A stretch of 64,000 bases of DNA from an uncultured Pirellulaceae bacterium (GTDB taxonomy: Bacteria; Planctomycetota; Planctomycetia; Pirellulales; Pirellulaceae), in assembly GCA_938083195.1 (NCBI GenBank), contig CALKCK010000001.1, positions 84,450 through 148,449 on the forward strand, read 5' to 3'. Below the pieces are notes generated by a model, which worked only from the letters and a program-made list of their open reading frames with translations, was not told where the DNA came from and ran no database searches. Shown piece after piece: positions 37,485 to 47,253 of this stretch. Every line of letters starts with the position of its first letter. Positions within the stretch are counted from its first letter, which is position 1. The position numbers and the translations under genes are program-made.

Positions 37485-38618
37485 TTATTCAAAACGAGAC
37501 AGGTCAAATTCTGGAACCCACTCCGCTAATTGTTGATCAATTTGCTCAGCCGTTGATCGATAAATGGCAATCGGGCGACCAATGGGATCCCCAATGTCGC
37601 CGCCATCACGCCGAATTGTCTTGGTTCTCGTCTCGAGCATCGGCCAATGGGAGATCAATGCCTGGCGATGCCCGTTCGTCATGGTCAAAATCACATCCGC
37701 AAATTTGGCCAGACGCCCCGTGATGGGCTGGCTCTGATGATGTGATATATCGATTCCAACTTGCCTCATCACATCAATCGCCTGATCCGCAGCGGGGGCG
37801 CCCGGCATCGCTGCAATTCCAGCCGACATTACCGTAACGCCTTTTGCCTCTAAAGACGCGAGCGAAACCCCCAAACGGTCCGCAATTCGTTGTGCCAACA
37901 GCCCCTCTCCCATCGGGCTACGACAAGTGTTTCCAGTGCAAACCACCAACGCAATAAAGTGGGTTAATTTTTCAATCGTTGCTTCATCAACCAAACCTGT
38001 TCGAAGAACGTTTATCTCATTCTCCTTAATTCTCACAACGGACGACGCTTGACCAAATTTCGCTGGACCATCGTCAAGAATCAAATCAATGTGCTCGCCA
38101 ACCTTTTCTTGAACTTCCGTTCCAGTAATCGCGGGAGCATCTCCTGAGAGGTTTGCGCTAGTTAATACAATCGGCCCCGCGCAAAGCCGCATGATCTGTA
38201 AAGTCAATTCGTGGTCGGGAACTCTCAACCCAACGGTACCTTGAGGAATCGTTGCCTCGCGCACTGATTGATCAAGCCGGTGAATCACGCTGTCGGGATG
38301 ATCCGTATCAAGCACTAGGGTAATCGGGCCAGGCCAACTGCGACGCGCGACCCGCCGCGCGACACAAGACATATTTGGAACGTAATCGAGAGCATCATCG
38401 GCACTCTTGATGGCAAAGGCCAGTGGTTTGTCAGCGGATCGCCCCTTAATTTCAACCAAACGCTTGACCGCATCGGGATGCAAGGCGCTCGCCGCGAGTC
38501 CATAAACCGTTTCAGTCGGGATGGCGATTATTTTCCCCGCCGAGAGCGCTTCAACCGCTCGGTGGACAACGTCACGGGGGTCTTCGGAACTTTTTAAGTC
38601 GAGAATAACGGCTGTCAT
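37485..38618 (-). CDS. Threonylcarbamoyl-AMP synthase (YrdC/Sua5) fused to low-molecular-weight protein tyrosine phosphatase
   Basis: Residues 1-205 are a YrdC domain (IAIPTETVYGLAASA, KGRSADKPLAFAI, TIPQGTVGLRVPDH, LTSANLSGD) that makes threonylcarbamoyl-AMP for the t6A modification of tRNA. Residues 220-377 are a low-molecular-weight phosphatase with the CX5R loop C227-TGNTC-R233 and the acid region GDIGDP near the C-terminus. No second start or stop separates the domains. YrdC next to phosphatase domains is seen in other bacteria, but the purpose of the fusion is not known. The start is ATG at 38618. Confidence 0.9.
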   Translation of the reverse strand: MTAVILDLKSSEDPRDVVHRAVEALSAGKIIAIPTETVYGLAASALHPDAVKRLVEIKGRSADKPLAFAIKSADDALDYVPNMSCVARRVARRSWPGPITLVLDTDHPDSVIHRLDQSVREATIPQGTVGLRVPDHELTLQIMRLCAGPIVLTSANLSGDAPAITGTEVQEKVGEHIDLILDDGPAKFGQASSVVRIKENEINVLRTGLVDEATIEKLTHFIALVVCTGNTCRSPMGEGLLAQRIADRLGVSLASLEAKGVTVMSAGIAAMPGAPAADQAIDVMRQVGIDISHHQSQPITGRLAKFADVILTMTNGHRQALISHWPMLETRTKTIRRDGGDIGDPIGRPIAIYRSTAEQIDQQLAEWVPEFDLSRFE

Positions 38619-38811
38619 ACGGTTCTGTTTGTGAAGATGAACTTAATGGATACCAACAACGTCATATAAACAGCAAACGAACGCGACCGCCGTGCAAAAA
38701 AGCGGTGAGGACGCTAGAATAATATATCGCCGGACGTGTGAGACGGTCAAGTAGCAGCCCACTGACCAGTTCACGAATTGGCCAATCCAACGCATTCTGC
38801 CAACCCCAAAA

Positions 38812-39831
38812 ATGCATAAATTGAATTCAAATCGAGGGACAATCCGTTTGCGCACCGCCCTAGTTGGCCTGTTTTGTCTAGCCACCATTGGTGGCTGCCT
38901 GGACGGGCCGATCACACCCAACCAAGACATCTTCGTTTGGGGACGTCGCGGACTCGAAGATGGCCGGTTCATGAAGCCAAGGGCGATCACGATTGATGAT
39001 CAAGACCGGCTTTACATCGTCGATAAAACCGCCAGAGTTCAAGTATTTGATCGGAATGGTACATTCCTCCGTGGTTGGCGAATGCCTGAACTCATTCAGG
39101 GGAAACCTTGTGGACTTTCGATCAGCCAAGATGGACACTTGATGGTTTGCGATACTCATTATTTTCGCCTGCTATTCTATACCTTTGAAGGTGAGTTAAT
39201 TGAGGAGCGGACGATCGGCGGAGTCAATGGCCGGGGGCCGGGCGAATTTGGGTTCCTCACCGACGCCGTACAAGACTCCAAAGGAAATATTTATATCTCC
39301 GAATACGGAGATTATGACCGAATCCAAAAATTCACTCCCACCGGTGAATACGTTTATGAATGGGGAGAACACGGTGAGGAGCCCGGCCAATTCCAACGCC
39401 CCCAAGGCCTCGCCATGGACGAGAACGACCATCTTTGGGTCGCAGACGCCAGCAACGGCAGAATCCAGATATTCGATGTATCCGGAAACGCGCCAAAACT
39501 GCTTCGTACTTGGGGGAAACTGGGAGCCAAACCGGGTGAACTGAGCTACCCTTACGAGATCATCCTTGACGGAGAGGGACATGTTTTTGTCTGTGAATTC
39601 GGCAACCACCGAATCCAAAAATTTGACCTCAACGGTAATTCGTTAGGGGTCTGGGGATCGGCAGGAAAAGAACCTGGTCAATTGCACCAACCGTGGGCAA
39701 TGTGCTGGGATTCTGAAAACGCCATTCACGTGGTGGATTCTTACAATAACCGAATCCAAAGATTCCCGTCTTCCCAACTTGATAACTCCCAACTTGATAA
39801 ATCGACGCAGGCCATTGCCGACGATAATTAA
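38812..39831 (+). CDS. NHL-repeat lipoprotein
   Basis: A 339-residue protein with a lipoprotein signal ending TIGGC (C29) and at least five NHL beta-propeller repeats (for example FMKPRAITIDDQDRLYIVD, FQRPQGLAMDENDHLWVAD, LHQPWAMCWDSENAIHVVD). NHL propellers bind proteins, RNA or ligands, and here the protein would be anchored outside the cytoplasm. It is divergent from the YrdC fusion. ROK kinase and ppx follow on the same strand. A 15-bp near-duplicate near the C-terminus encodes SQLDNSQLDK. Confidence 0.88.
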   Translation: MHKLNSNRGTIRLRTALVGLFCLATIGGCLDGPITPNQDIFVWGRRGLEDGRFMKPRAITIDDQDRLYIVDKTARVQVFDRNGTFLRGWRMPELIQGKPCGLSISQDGHLMVCDTHYFRLLFYTFEGELIEERTIGGVNGRGPGEFGFLTDAVQDSKGNIYISEYGDYDRIQKFTPTGEYVYEWGEHGEEPGQFQRPQGLAMDENDHLWVADASNGRIQIFDVSGNAPKLLRTWGKLGAKPGELSYPYEIILDGEGHVFVCEFGNHRIQKFDLNGNSLGVWGSAGKEPGQLHQPWAMCWDSENAIHVVDSYNNRIQRFPSSQLDNSQLDKSTQAIADDN

Positions 39832-39905
39832 AACGTCAACGCACATTTTAAGAGTCCGCCGAAATCGGAACCTAAAACCAAAACGATTCTTAGGAAACCC
39901 ACTGA

Positions 39906-40910
39906 ATGTCTCAGCCCCCGACCACTGAAACCGATGACCGCTATTGGATTGGATTTGATCTAGGCGGGACCAAAATGCTGGCAACTGTTTTCGATAACCA
40001 ATTCAAAAAGGTTGGTCGCGCCCGCAAAAAAACAAAAGGCCGGGATGGCATGAAAGCCGGACTGTTGCGAATCAATACCGTCATCCAAGACGCAATGGAT
40101 AATGCCGACATTTCCGCAGACCAAGTCGGCGGACTCGGCATTGGATGTCCGGGACCGCTCGATTTAAAAAAACGACAAATCCGTACTGCTCCCAACCTCG
40201 GTTGGGATGATGTCCCCGTGGCGGATTCTATTGAAAAAGAATTCAAATTCCCAGTCACCATCGCCAATGATGTCGATGCTGGTGTATTTGGTGAATACAA
40301 ATTTGGCGCTGGACAAGATGCCCGTTGTGTTTTTGGCATATTCCCCGGCACCGGAATCGGGGGCGGCTGTGTCTACGAAGGTCGGCTCTTCCGGGGCGCT
40401 AACTGCACCTGCATGGAAATAGGCCACATTCCAGTCATGGCTGCCGGGCCGCTTGATGGAGCAGGAAACGCAGGCACTTTAGAATCCCTAGCCTCTCGGC
40501 TTTCAATCGCAAGTGATGCCGCCCAAGCTGCCTATCGTGGACAGGCACCTCACCTCTTGTCAAACGCCGGTACAGATCTTTCGGAAATCCGCAGCGGCGC
40601 CTTGGCAGACTCCGTCAAAAACGGCGACCGCGCCGTCTTGGACATTATCGAACATGCCTGTCACCACTTGGCACTTTCCGTTGTAACCGTCGTGCACCTC
40701 CTCGCTCCCGACGTCATCGTGTTCGGAGGCGGGCTCATAGAAGCGATGCCCGAATACATGCTGCCCATCATCGAAAAGAAAGCTCGCAAGCGGGTTCTGC
40801 CTTCCCTGCAAAATGTTTACGAGATAAAAGAAGCCAAACTGGGAGACGACGCCGGCGTTATGGGCGCCGCCGCTTTAGCAAAACAAATGGTCGATAGCTC
40901 CGACTGCTAA
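39906..40910 (+). CDS. ROK family sugar kinase
   Basis: A 334-residue glucokinase-like protein. Phosphate motif: GFDLGGTKMLATVFD; LGIGCPGPLD; IANDVDAGVFGEYKFGAG; and FGIFPGTGIGGGCVYEGRLFRG are ROK landmarks. The cysteine cluster that normally binds zinc (CXCGXXGC) is absent: the corresponding stretch reads GPLDGAGNAGTLESLAS, although the preceding GHIPV histidine is kept. The substrate is probably a hexose but cannot be fixed from sequence. It lies 12 bp before ppx on the same strand. Confidence 0.88.
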   Translation: MSQPPTTETDDRYWIGFDLGGTKMLATVFDNQFKKVGRARKKTKGRDGMKAGLLRINTVIQDAMDNADISADQVGGLGIGCPGPLDLKKRQIRTAPNLGWDDVPVADSIEKEFKFPVTIANDVDAGVFGEYKFGAGQDARCVFGIFPGTGIGGGCVYEGRLFRGANCTCMEIGHIPVMAAGPLDGAGNAGTLESLASRLSIASDAAQAAYRGQAPHLLSNAGTDLSEIRSGALADSVKNGDRAVLDIIEHACHHLALSVVTVVHLLAPDVIVFGGGLIEAMPEYMLPIIEKKARKRVLPSLQNVYEIKEAKLGDDAGVMGAAALAKQMVDSSDC

Positions 40911-40922
40911 AAAGACAGTAGC

Positions 40923-42518
40923 ATGAATCCCGAGAACAACTCACCACTCAACGAATCCCGTTTGAACGCGGCCCCCGAATTGGTCGCCGTGATCGATATC
41001 GGTGCGTCTTCGCTGCGAATGCAAATCTCTGAGATTAATCGAGCCAACAACCAAATTCGCAATCTCGAATCTTTTTCTCAGGCGGTCAGTGTTGGCAAGG
41101 ACTCCTTCACAAAACACCACATCACCAAAAAGACAACCGAATACTGCGTCCGTGTACTCAAGATTTACCGGAACAAATTGATTGAATATGGAATCACCAA
41201 TCATGACAACGTCCGAGTCATTGCGACCAGCGGCGTTCGAGAAGCCACCAATGGAATTGCTTTCACTGATCGAATTTTCATTGCCACTGGATTCGCAATT
41301 GAGCCATTTGATGAAGCGGAACTGCACAGGGTGACCTACCTTGGCGTGTTGCCCTACATGACCAGGGAAGAAAAGGCTTTCTCGCAGCAGTCTGTTTTGT
41401 TTGAAGCAGGTGGAGGCACGGCAGAAATTTTATTGCTGAACAAGACCGATGTTGTTTTTTCAAAAACGTATCGCTTGGGGAGCCTTCGACTCAGACAAAA
41501 GCTTGAGCTGTTCGACGCACCGTTCATCAAGTCGCGTTCCTTAATGGAATCCCAAATCCTCCAAACCATCAGTGAATTCAAAGTCAGCACAAACAATCCC
41601 AACCCCAAAAGTTTTATCGCGATGGGGGGCGAGGTGCGATTTGCGGCAAGTATAATTGACCAAAAACCAGCTGCGAACGAACTATTAGAAATTAAGATCA
41701 ATGCGTTGGAAGAATTCACATCCGAAATTCTCCTTCAATCGCCGGACCAACTAGCCAGCAAGTTTCACATGAGTCTCCCGGATGCAGAGTCACTCGGGCC
41801 AGGCCTGCTGACCCAGCTCGTATTTGCACGAGAGCTGGGTGTCACCAACTTCTATGTGGCAAACGTTAACATGCGAGACGGGCTCATTAAGGAAATGGCC
41901 TCGGGACGCAGTTGGTCGAAATCCATCCAAACGCAGATTATTCGCTCGGCACTCCAATTGGGCCAAAAATATAGATTTAACGAGCAACATGCTCGCCATG
42001 TATCCCGACTTGCTTGCCAGCTCTTTGATCAGTTACAGGATTTGCATCAATTACCGGAACGCTACCGAGGAATCCTTGAATTGGCAGCTCTGCTCCATGA
42101 AATTGGCGGTTTCATAAGTACGAAGTCCAAGCATAAGCACTCGATGTACCTCATTCTCAATTCTGATTTTTTTGGAATCGGGAATTTTGATCGCAAGCTA
42201 ATGGCATTAGTCGCGCGTTATCATCGCGGCGCCTCGCCACTACCTCGCCACGAGGGTTACTCAAGACTGACGCGCGAAAATCGCGTACTCGTTGTAAAAA
42301 TGGCAGCAATCTTGAGGATCGCTAAATCGCTTGATGTCGGCAAAGCACAGCGCATCCCATCAATTACATGTGTTCAAAAAGAAGATCGAATAGAAATATC
42401 CCCCGCGGATGTCGAAGAATTTTCTGCAGAAAACATCGAGCTTCGTCAGGTTCGAGGACTGTTTGAAGATATTTTTGGCAAAGGAATCGTGCTGGAGACG
42501 ACAAGTAATCAATCATGA
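40923..42518 (+). CDS. ppx: Ppx/GppA exopolyphosphatase with C-terminal HD-like domain
   Basis: A 531-residue protein. The ASKHA-fold part opens AVIDIGASSLRMQISEI, with VRVIATSGVREATN and VLFEAGGGTAEI as conserved motifs. The C-terminal half has an HD-type helical domain (RYRGILELAALLHEIGGFI) as in long Ppx proteins. It hydrolyses polyphosphate or pppGpp. The stop overlaps the start of ppk1 (ATGA at 42515-42518), so degradation and synthesis of polyphosphate are encoded as a coupled pair. Confidence 0.93.
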   Translation: MNPENNSPLNESRLNAAPELVAVIDIGASSLRMQISEINRANNQIRNLESFSQAVSVGKDSFTKHHITKKTTEYCVRVLKIYRNKLIEYGITNHDNVRVIATSGVREATNGIAFTDRIFIATGFAIEPFDEAELHRVTYLGVLPYMTREEKAFSQQSVLFEAGGGTAEILLLNKTDVVFSKTYRLGSLRLRQKLELFDAPFIKSRSLMESQILQTISEFKVSTNNPNPKSFIAMGGEVRFAASIIDQKPAANELLEIKINALEEFTSEILLQSPDQLASKFHMSLPDAESLGPGLLTQLVFARELGVTNFYVANVNMRDGLIKEMASGRSWSKSIQTQIIRSALQLGQKYRFNEQHARHVSRLACQLFDQLQDLHQLPERYRGILELAALLHEIGGFISTKSKHKHSMYLILNSDFFGIGNFDRKLMALVARYHRGASPLPRHEGYSRLTRENRVLVVKMAAILRIAKSLDVGKAQRIPSITCVQKEDRIEISPADVEEFSAENIELRQVRGLFEDIFGKGIVLETTSNQS

Positions 42519-44677
42519 AAAAGTCGAAACAAATTTATTTCAATCGTGAGTTAAGTTGGTTGAGCTTTAACCAACGCGTACTTGACCAAGCGAGCCGATC
42601 GTCCAACCCACTTTTGGAACGTCTAAAATTCATTGCAATCTCTGCATCCAATTTAGACGAGTTTTTCATGGTTCGCGTGGGCGGACTGGCGATGATAGCC
42701 GACTCGGCTACCGTGCTCGACATTAATGGCTGGACTCCAACGCAACAACTCGAAAAAATTCGCTCACGCGTCAAGGAAATGTATTCCAACCAATCTGAGT
42801 GTTTACTCAATGAGCTCGAACCGCTTCTTGCCGGGGAGGGTATCGAACGAGTCGATGCCGAAAATCTGACAACGTCAGAGTTGAAATTTTTGCGGAACCG
42901 ATTCCACGAAGAAATGATGTCGAGCCTCGCCCCGATCGCCATTGAGAATACCGAGACATTCCCTGCTCTCAGCGGAGCTCGAATTTGCATGTGCGTTCGA
43001 TTAAAAAATGATTTCTCTTCGCGGTTAGGAGCTCAAACTCAGAACCGGGCGTCACTCGACCAGGTCGCAAATCGAGAAAACGATCGCTACGTTTTAATCC
43101 CGATGGGAAAATTCTTGGCAAGATTCCAATCGCTTCCATCGAAAACCGGTTACCGGTACATGTTGACAGAAGATGTTATTGGAATGTTCCTGTCAGAATT
43201 TTTTGGCGAACAGGAAATCATCGAATGGAATACGCTGCGAGTAACGCGCAATGGTGACGTTGATCTTGAGGAAGACGGTCGAGCGGATTTACTGATTGGA
43301 ATGCAGGCAATGCTCGAAGCGAGGCGAAAAAGCCAGTGCGTTCGATTAGAAATATCAGCGGCCACCAGCCTGAAGATGCAAGCGTTCCTCCAAAATTCAA
43401 TTGATGTCCAGTTAGAGGACGTCTATTCAATTCAAGGACCGTTGGGATTGTCGGATTATTTTTCACTGGCCAGTCTTCGTGGATTCCCCAGCTTGAATGA
43501 CGCCAACTGGCCCGCTCAACCATCACCTGAATTTTCGAGCGCTGAAAGCATATTCCAGACCATCGCGAGTGGTGATCGTCTGCTGTACCACCCCTATCAA
43601 TCTTATGAACCCATCGTGCAGTTCATCCAGGCTGCCGCTAACGACCCTGCCGTGATCGCCGTAAAGCAAACGCTTTATCGCACAAGCGAATCGAGCGAAA
43701 TCGTCAAGGCCCTTTGCCTTGCCGCTGAAAATGGAAAACATGTAACGGTGATCGTCGAACTCAAGGCTAGATTTGACGAAGCGAGGAATATCAATTGGGC
43801 TAAGGTACTCGCCGACGCCGGAGTGGATGTTATCTACGGAGTACGCGGACTGAAAACTCATGCCAAAATGTGCCTTGTGGTTCGGCGCGAACCCACTGGC
43901 ATCAAGAGGTACATTCACTTCGGTACCGGAAACTATAATGAGTCGACGGCGGAAATTTACAGCGATGCCAGTCTATTTACTTGCGACGAAAAACTGGGAC
44001 GTGATAGCGTTCATTTCTTTAATGCAATCACAGGCCTCTCGGTACCGCAGACGCTCGAAAAGTTGATCGCCGCACCAATCAATTTGCGCGAATCGCTGCT
44101 TGAAATGATTCGTATTGAGACCGAAAGTGCGACCCGCGGCAACGCTGCGGCAATCACCGCCAAAGCTAACTCACTCGTAGATAAACAAATCATCGACGAG
44201 CTATATCTTGCTTCGCAAGCTGGTGTAAAGATCAGGTTAAACATTCGCGGGATCTGTTGCCTTGTGCCTGGAAAGAAAGGGTTGAGCGAAAACATTCGTG
44301 TGATTAGTGTTGTCGATCGCCTTCTCGAACACGCCAGAATTTTCCACTTTCACCACGGAGGTGATGAGCGGATTTTCATCTCCAGTGCAGATTGGATGGG
44401 TAGAAATCTCGATCGCAGGATTGAGCTAATGGTTCCCGTTTTAGACAAAAACTGCAAATCGAGATTGACCAAGATCCTCCGAACCTATTTTGATGACAAT
44501 CTCGCATCCAGTGAACTTCAACCTAATGGCGATTACTTGCCAGTCACCAAAAAGCGAAAGAAAAAGGATTTCAGAAGCCAACTAAACCTGCATCAGGAAG
44601 CCTGCCAAATACACAGTGCACAAACCAACCCCAAACACACCGTGTTTGAACCCCATCGTGGTGAGAGCCCCGACTAG
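42515..44677 (+). CDS. ppk1: Polyphosphate kinase 1
   Basis: PPK1 polymerises the terminal phosphate of ATP into polyphosphate. The 720 residues show the N-terminal FNRELSWLSFNQRVLDQA, the catalytic region with RGLKTHAKMCLVVRR (phosphorylated histidine), HFGTGNYNESTAEIYSDASLFT and a C-terminal ISSADWMGRNLDRRIEL. The start overlaps the ppx stop. A hairpin terminator lies after it. Confidence 0.96.
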   Translation: MKKSKQIYFNRELSWLSFNQRVLDQASRSSNPLLERLKFIAISASNLDEFFMVRVGGLAMIADSATVLDINGWTPTQQLEKIRSRVKEMYSNQSECLLNELEPLLAGEGIERVDAENLTTSELKFLRNRFHEEMMSSLAPIAIENTETFPALSGARICMCVRLKNDFSSRLGAQTQNRASLDQVANRENDRYVLIPMGKFLARFQSLPSKTGYRYMLTEDVIGMFLSEFFGEQEIIEWNTLRVTRNGDVDLEEDGRADLLIGMQAMLEARRKSQCVRLEISAATSLKMQAFLQNSIDVQLEDVYSIQGPLGLSDYFSLASLRGFPSLNDANWPAQPSPEFSSAESIFQTIASGDRLLYHPYQSYEPIVQFIQAAANDPAVIAVKQTLYRTSESSEIVKALCLAAENGKHVTVIVELKARFDEARNINWAKVLADAGVDVIYGVRGLKTHAKMCLVVRREPTGIKRYIHFGTGNYNESTAEIYSDASLFTCDEKLGRDSVHFFNAITGLSVPQTLEKLIAAPINLRESLLEMIRIETESATRGNAAAITAKANSLVDKQIIDELYLASQAGVKIRLNIRGICCLVPGKKGLSENIRVISVVDRLLEHARIFHFHHGGDERIFISSADWMGRNLDRRIELMVPVLDKNCKSRLTKILRTYFDDNLASSELQPNGDYLPVTKKRKKKDFRSQLNLHQEACQIHSAQTNPKHTVFEPHRGESPD

Positions 44678-44691
44678 CCTGTTGGCATAAA

Positions 44692-44726
44692 AAAACCGTC
44701 TCTATCAGATGGATGGAAACGGTTTT
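44692..44726. terminator. Bidirectional rho-independent terminator between ppk1 and the PpiD-like gene
   Basis: An 8-bp stem AAAACCGT (44692-44699) paired with ACGGTTTT (44719-44726), with A-rich and T-rich flanks. It lies between two convergent genes, 15 nt after the ppk1 stop and 34 nt from the end of the minus-strand gene. Confidence 0.75.
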
Positions 44727-44760
44727 CTTGTTGTAGATGAATTAAAACTAACAGACCAAG

Positions 44761-47253
44761 TTAGCGGTCTAATATTTTAACTTTCATGCGATCGTTTACT
44801 TCCTCATACCAGTTCATCAACGCATCTCGGCGATAAATCTGCGACGCTTGCTGGACTTCATCGGGAATTCGCTTGAACTTAAAGAGTTGATTGGTCAGGA
44901 AATCTTCGCCGACAATGTCAATTTCTTTGCCTTCGACAACCGGCTGGATTACATAAACGGTATCCCGAGATTCGTTTTCGGCAACACCCGCCTTCAGATG
45001 CTCAGTGTTAAATGCAGCCTCCATGAAATTCTCACCCGCCGCCGTCACTCCGACAGGGCTCGAGAATCGAGTGGACCCAAAACTACTGAACCATGTAAAT
45101 GCACCCGTTTTGATAACCTTAGCATCTGGCACGCCGTCAATTTCACTCATTAACTTTCCGCCACCGTCGTTCACTATCTTTTGGTATTTCTTGGCGTCTT
45201 CCATCGCAAGCTTAAACGCCTGCTGTTTTTTCCAATACTTGGCAACTTCACCTTCAGCCTCTTCTAAACTTGGAACTTTGGTATCGACCTTTTGGGCGAC
45301 CCAATAGAGATAGCTATTTCGCGTGTTCCAGTTGTCATCAACCGTATTGGGCTCGTACTCATTGAGCCCGCTAAAGTTACTGAACAGGATTTGACTCAAA
45401 GGAATCAACTGTGGCGATTGCCGTCCCTGAACCATCATGTTTTGAAAGACGCGAATCGAGCCAAGTGCATCGGCTGATAATTCGGTGAAATCAACCAAAC
45501 CAGTTTCTTTCTTAACCAAACCGTAACTCTTGGCAATTGCATCGAGATCCATTGGAGCAGGTTCGTCTTCCGATTTTTTCTTCTCATCAAATTCCCACCG
45601 AAGACGTTTCTCATAATTATCCTGAACAAAGACGCTCGCTTTCGTGATTGCCTTCGTCATCGCCTCCAAAGCTGGCTCTTCGCACATCGAACGCTTAACT
45701 TCTTCTTTAATGTCTTTGAGAGGCTTGATTGCTCTTTCCTTTGGCGCTGGCTCTTGAACGGGTTCGGCTGGTTCACCAACAGGTTCCTGAGTATTCTCGG
45801 CAGGCTTTTCTGGCTTGGCTTCACCAGAATCAGGCGTTTCTGTTGCAGGCGTCTCTGTTGCAGGTTTAACGGGCTCTTGCGGAGTAGATTCAGGCTTAGC
45901 TTCCGGCAATTTCTCAGTTTCAGATTTCTTGGTTTCAGATTTTGATTCTTCCTGCACCCCTGTTGATACAAATTGGTAATCAGACTTGATTCCAAAAATC
46001 GACTGCTTCGTGGCGTCTGCCTTAGGAGTTTCTGCCTTAGGAGCGTCTGCCTTAGGAGCGTCTGCCTTAGGAGCGTCTGCCTTAGGAGCGTCTGCCTTAG
46101 GAGCTTCTGCCTTAGGAGCTTCTGCCTTAGGAGCGTCTGCCTTAGGAGCGTCTGCCTTAGGAGTTTCAGCCTTGGGAGTTTCTGTGTTATCTGCAGGGGG
46201 AGGTGTCACATCTCCGGGAGCATCTTTCATCTCCCCGCCACCTGCTGGAGGATTCTCTCCGGGGGGAGGCGTCACGTCAGATTGTCCCGGCGGAGGACTG
46301 TTTAATTGAATTGAACCGTCGTCAACAGGGAGCGGCTCGAGAACCATTTCGTCCTTCGCTGCAACCAACCGCTCGTATTCCTTTTGGACATCTTCGTCTG
46401 AAAGCTTGTTCATTTCCTCTTGCAGGAAGCTTTGAAAATCGGCAACGAAATACTGCAACCGCAGCCTTGGCCCCATTTTAAAACCAGGCTTATCGCCGTT
46501 GGCCGTGGGGAAGTCATACTTCCCCTCTTCGTACAACCCCTTCAAATCAGCCGCAAGCGGCGTTTCCGTGATTTGACTTTCCATCTTACTGACATCGATT
46601 GGCAAAACTTCGCATTCGACCTGATCAGTCGTCCGTGCGAACAGCTGGACTGCTTCCGTAATATTAGGAGCACCGGAAATACCGAGTGTTCCAAAGAGTA
46701 ACATTTGATTGGCAAGCAGCTCAATCTTGAGTCGCTCTCGAATCCTCGACATTGTCGAATACTTGCTATTAACTTGATTGTTAATCGCTTCGAAATCTTG
46801 CCGACTAAATTCTGCACCCGCTGAAAGCTCTCTCAAATAGTCATCCACCATGCCATCGCTTGCAACGACACCTTCTTCGGCGGCTAATTGGGCGAAAATA
46901 TAACGACTGATGAGTTCGCCATCGACAACTTCAGGGCGGTTACTATTAATTGGTGAGATCGGCATCACGAAGGGCCGAAGCTCTCCACCCGCTCTCTTCT
47001 CTGCAGCCTGTCGCACCCCGTCGAGAAAAGCGACCGTCTGATAGTGATCAATTCTCATTGCATCGAGTTGACGGCGATCAAGCTCGCCACCCTTCCATGT
47101 CGCAATCACTTTGTACTGTTCGGGATTTTGATCCTCTGACATTCTTCCGTTTGACAGAGTGTCAAAAACTGGACCTAGGCCAAAGATTGCCATTGCGGCA
47201 GAGCCAAGTACAACCATTAAGACTTTTGCGTGACGTCGAAACCAAGCGAGCAT
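44761..47253 (-). CDS. PpiD/SurA-like membrane-anchored periplasmic protein with repeat linker
   Basis: An 830-residue protein. An N-terminal transmembrane anchor (residues 10-28, VLMVVLGSAAMAIFGLG) precedes a SurA_N/PpiD-like helical domain (about residues 50-220: ELISRYIFAQLAAEEGVVAS, IRERLKIELLANQ). A proline- and alanine-rich linker of about 130 residues includes roughly 12 PKADA/PKAEA/PKAET pentapeptides. The C-terminal part resembles a degenerate foldase or parvulin-type arrangement, but I see no clear parvulin signature. It probably helps outer-membrane or periplasmic protein folding. The start is ATG at 47253. Confidence 0.78.
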   Translation of the reverse strand: MLAWFRRHAKVLMVVLGSAAMAIFGLGPVFDTLSNGRMSEDQNPEQYKVIATWKGGELDRRQLDAMRIDHYQTVAFLDGVRQAAEKRAGGELRPFVMPISPINSNRPEVVDGELISRYIFAQLAAEEGVVASDGMVDDYLRELSAGAEFSRQDFEAINNQVNSKYSTMSRIRERLKIELLANQMLLFGTLGISGAPNITEAVQLFARTTDQVECEVLPIDVSKMESQITETPLAADLKGLYEEGKYDFPTANGDKPGFKMGPRLRLQYFVADFQSFLQEEMNKLSDEDVQKEYERLVAAKDEMVLEPLPVDDGSIQLNSPPPGQSDVTPPPGENPPAGGGEMKDAPGDVTPPPADNTETPKAETPKADAPKADAPKAEAPKAEAPKADAPKADAPKADAPKADAPKAETPKADATKQSIFGIKSDYQFVSTGVQEESKSETKKSETEKLPEAKPESTPQEPVKPATETPATETPDSGEAKPEKPAENTQEPVGEPAEPVQEPAPKERAIKPLKDIKEEVKRSMCEEPALEAMTKAITKASVFVQDNYEKRLRWEFDEKKKSEDEPAPMDLDAIAKSYGLVKKETGLVDFTELSADALGSIRVFQNMMVQGRQSPQLIPLSQILFSNFSGLNEYEPNTVDDNWNTRNSYLYWVAQKVDTKVPSLEEAEGEVAKYWKKQQAFKLAMEDAKKYQKIVNDGGGKLMSEIDGVPDAKVIKTGAFTWFSSFGSTRFSSPVGVTAAGENFMEAAFNTEHLKAGVAENESRDTVYVIQPVVEGKEIDIVGEDFLTNQLFKFKRIPDEVQQASQIYRRDALMNWYEEVNDRMKVKILDR
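46013..46182 (-). repeat. 15-bp tandem repeats encoding PKADA/PKAEA linker
   Basis: About eleven copies of a 15-bp unit (GTCTGCCTTAGGAGC on the plus strand) with small variants, in frame with the PpiD-like gene. Such arrays can gain or lose units during replication without shifting the frame. Confidence 0.9.

Noticed and set aside
46013..46182. CRISPR-like array
   Set aside because: Units are 15 bp, contiguous without spacers, and in frame with a protein linker.
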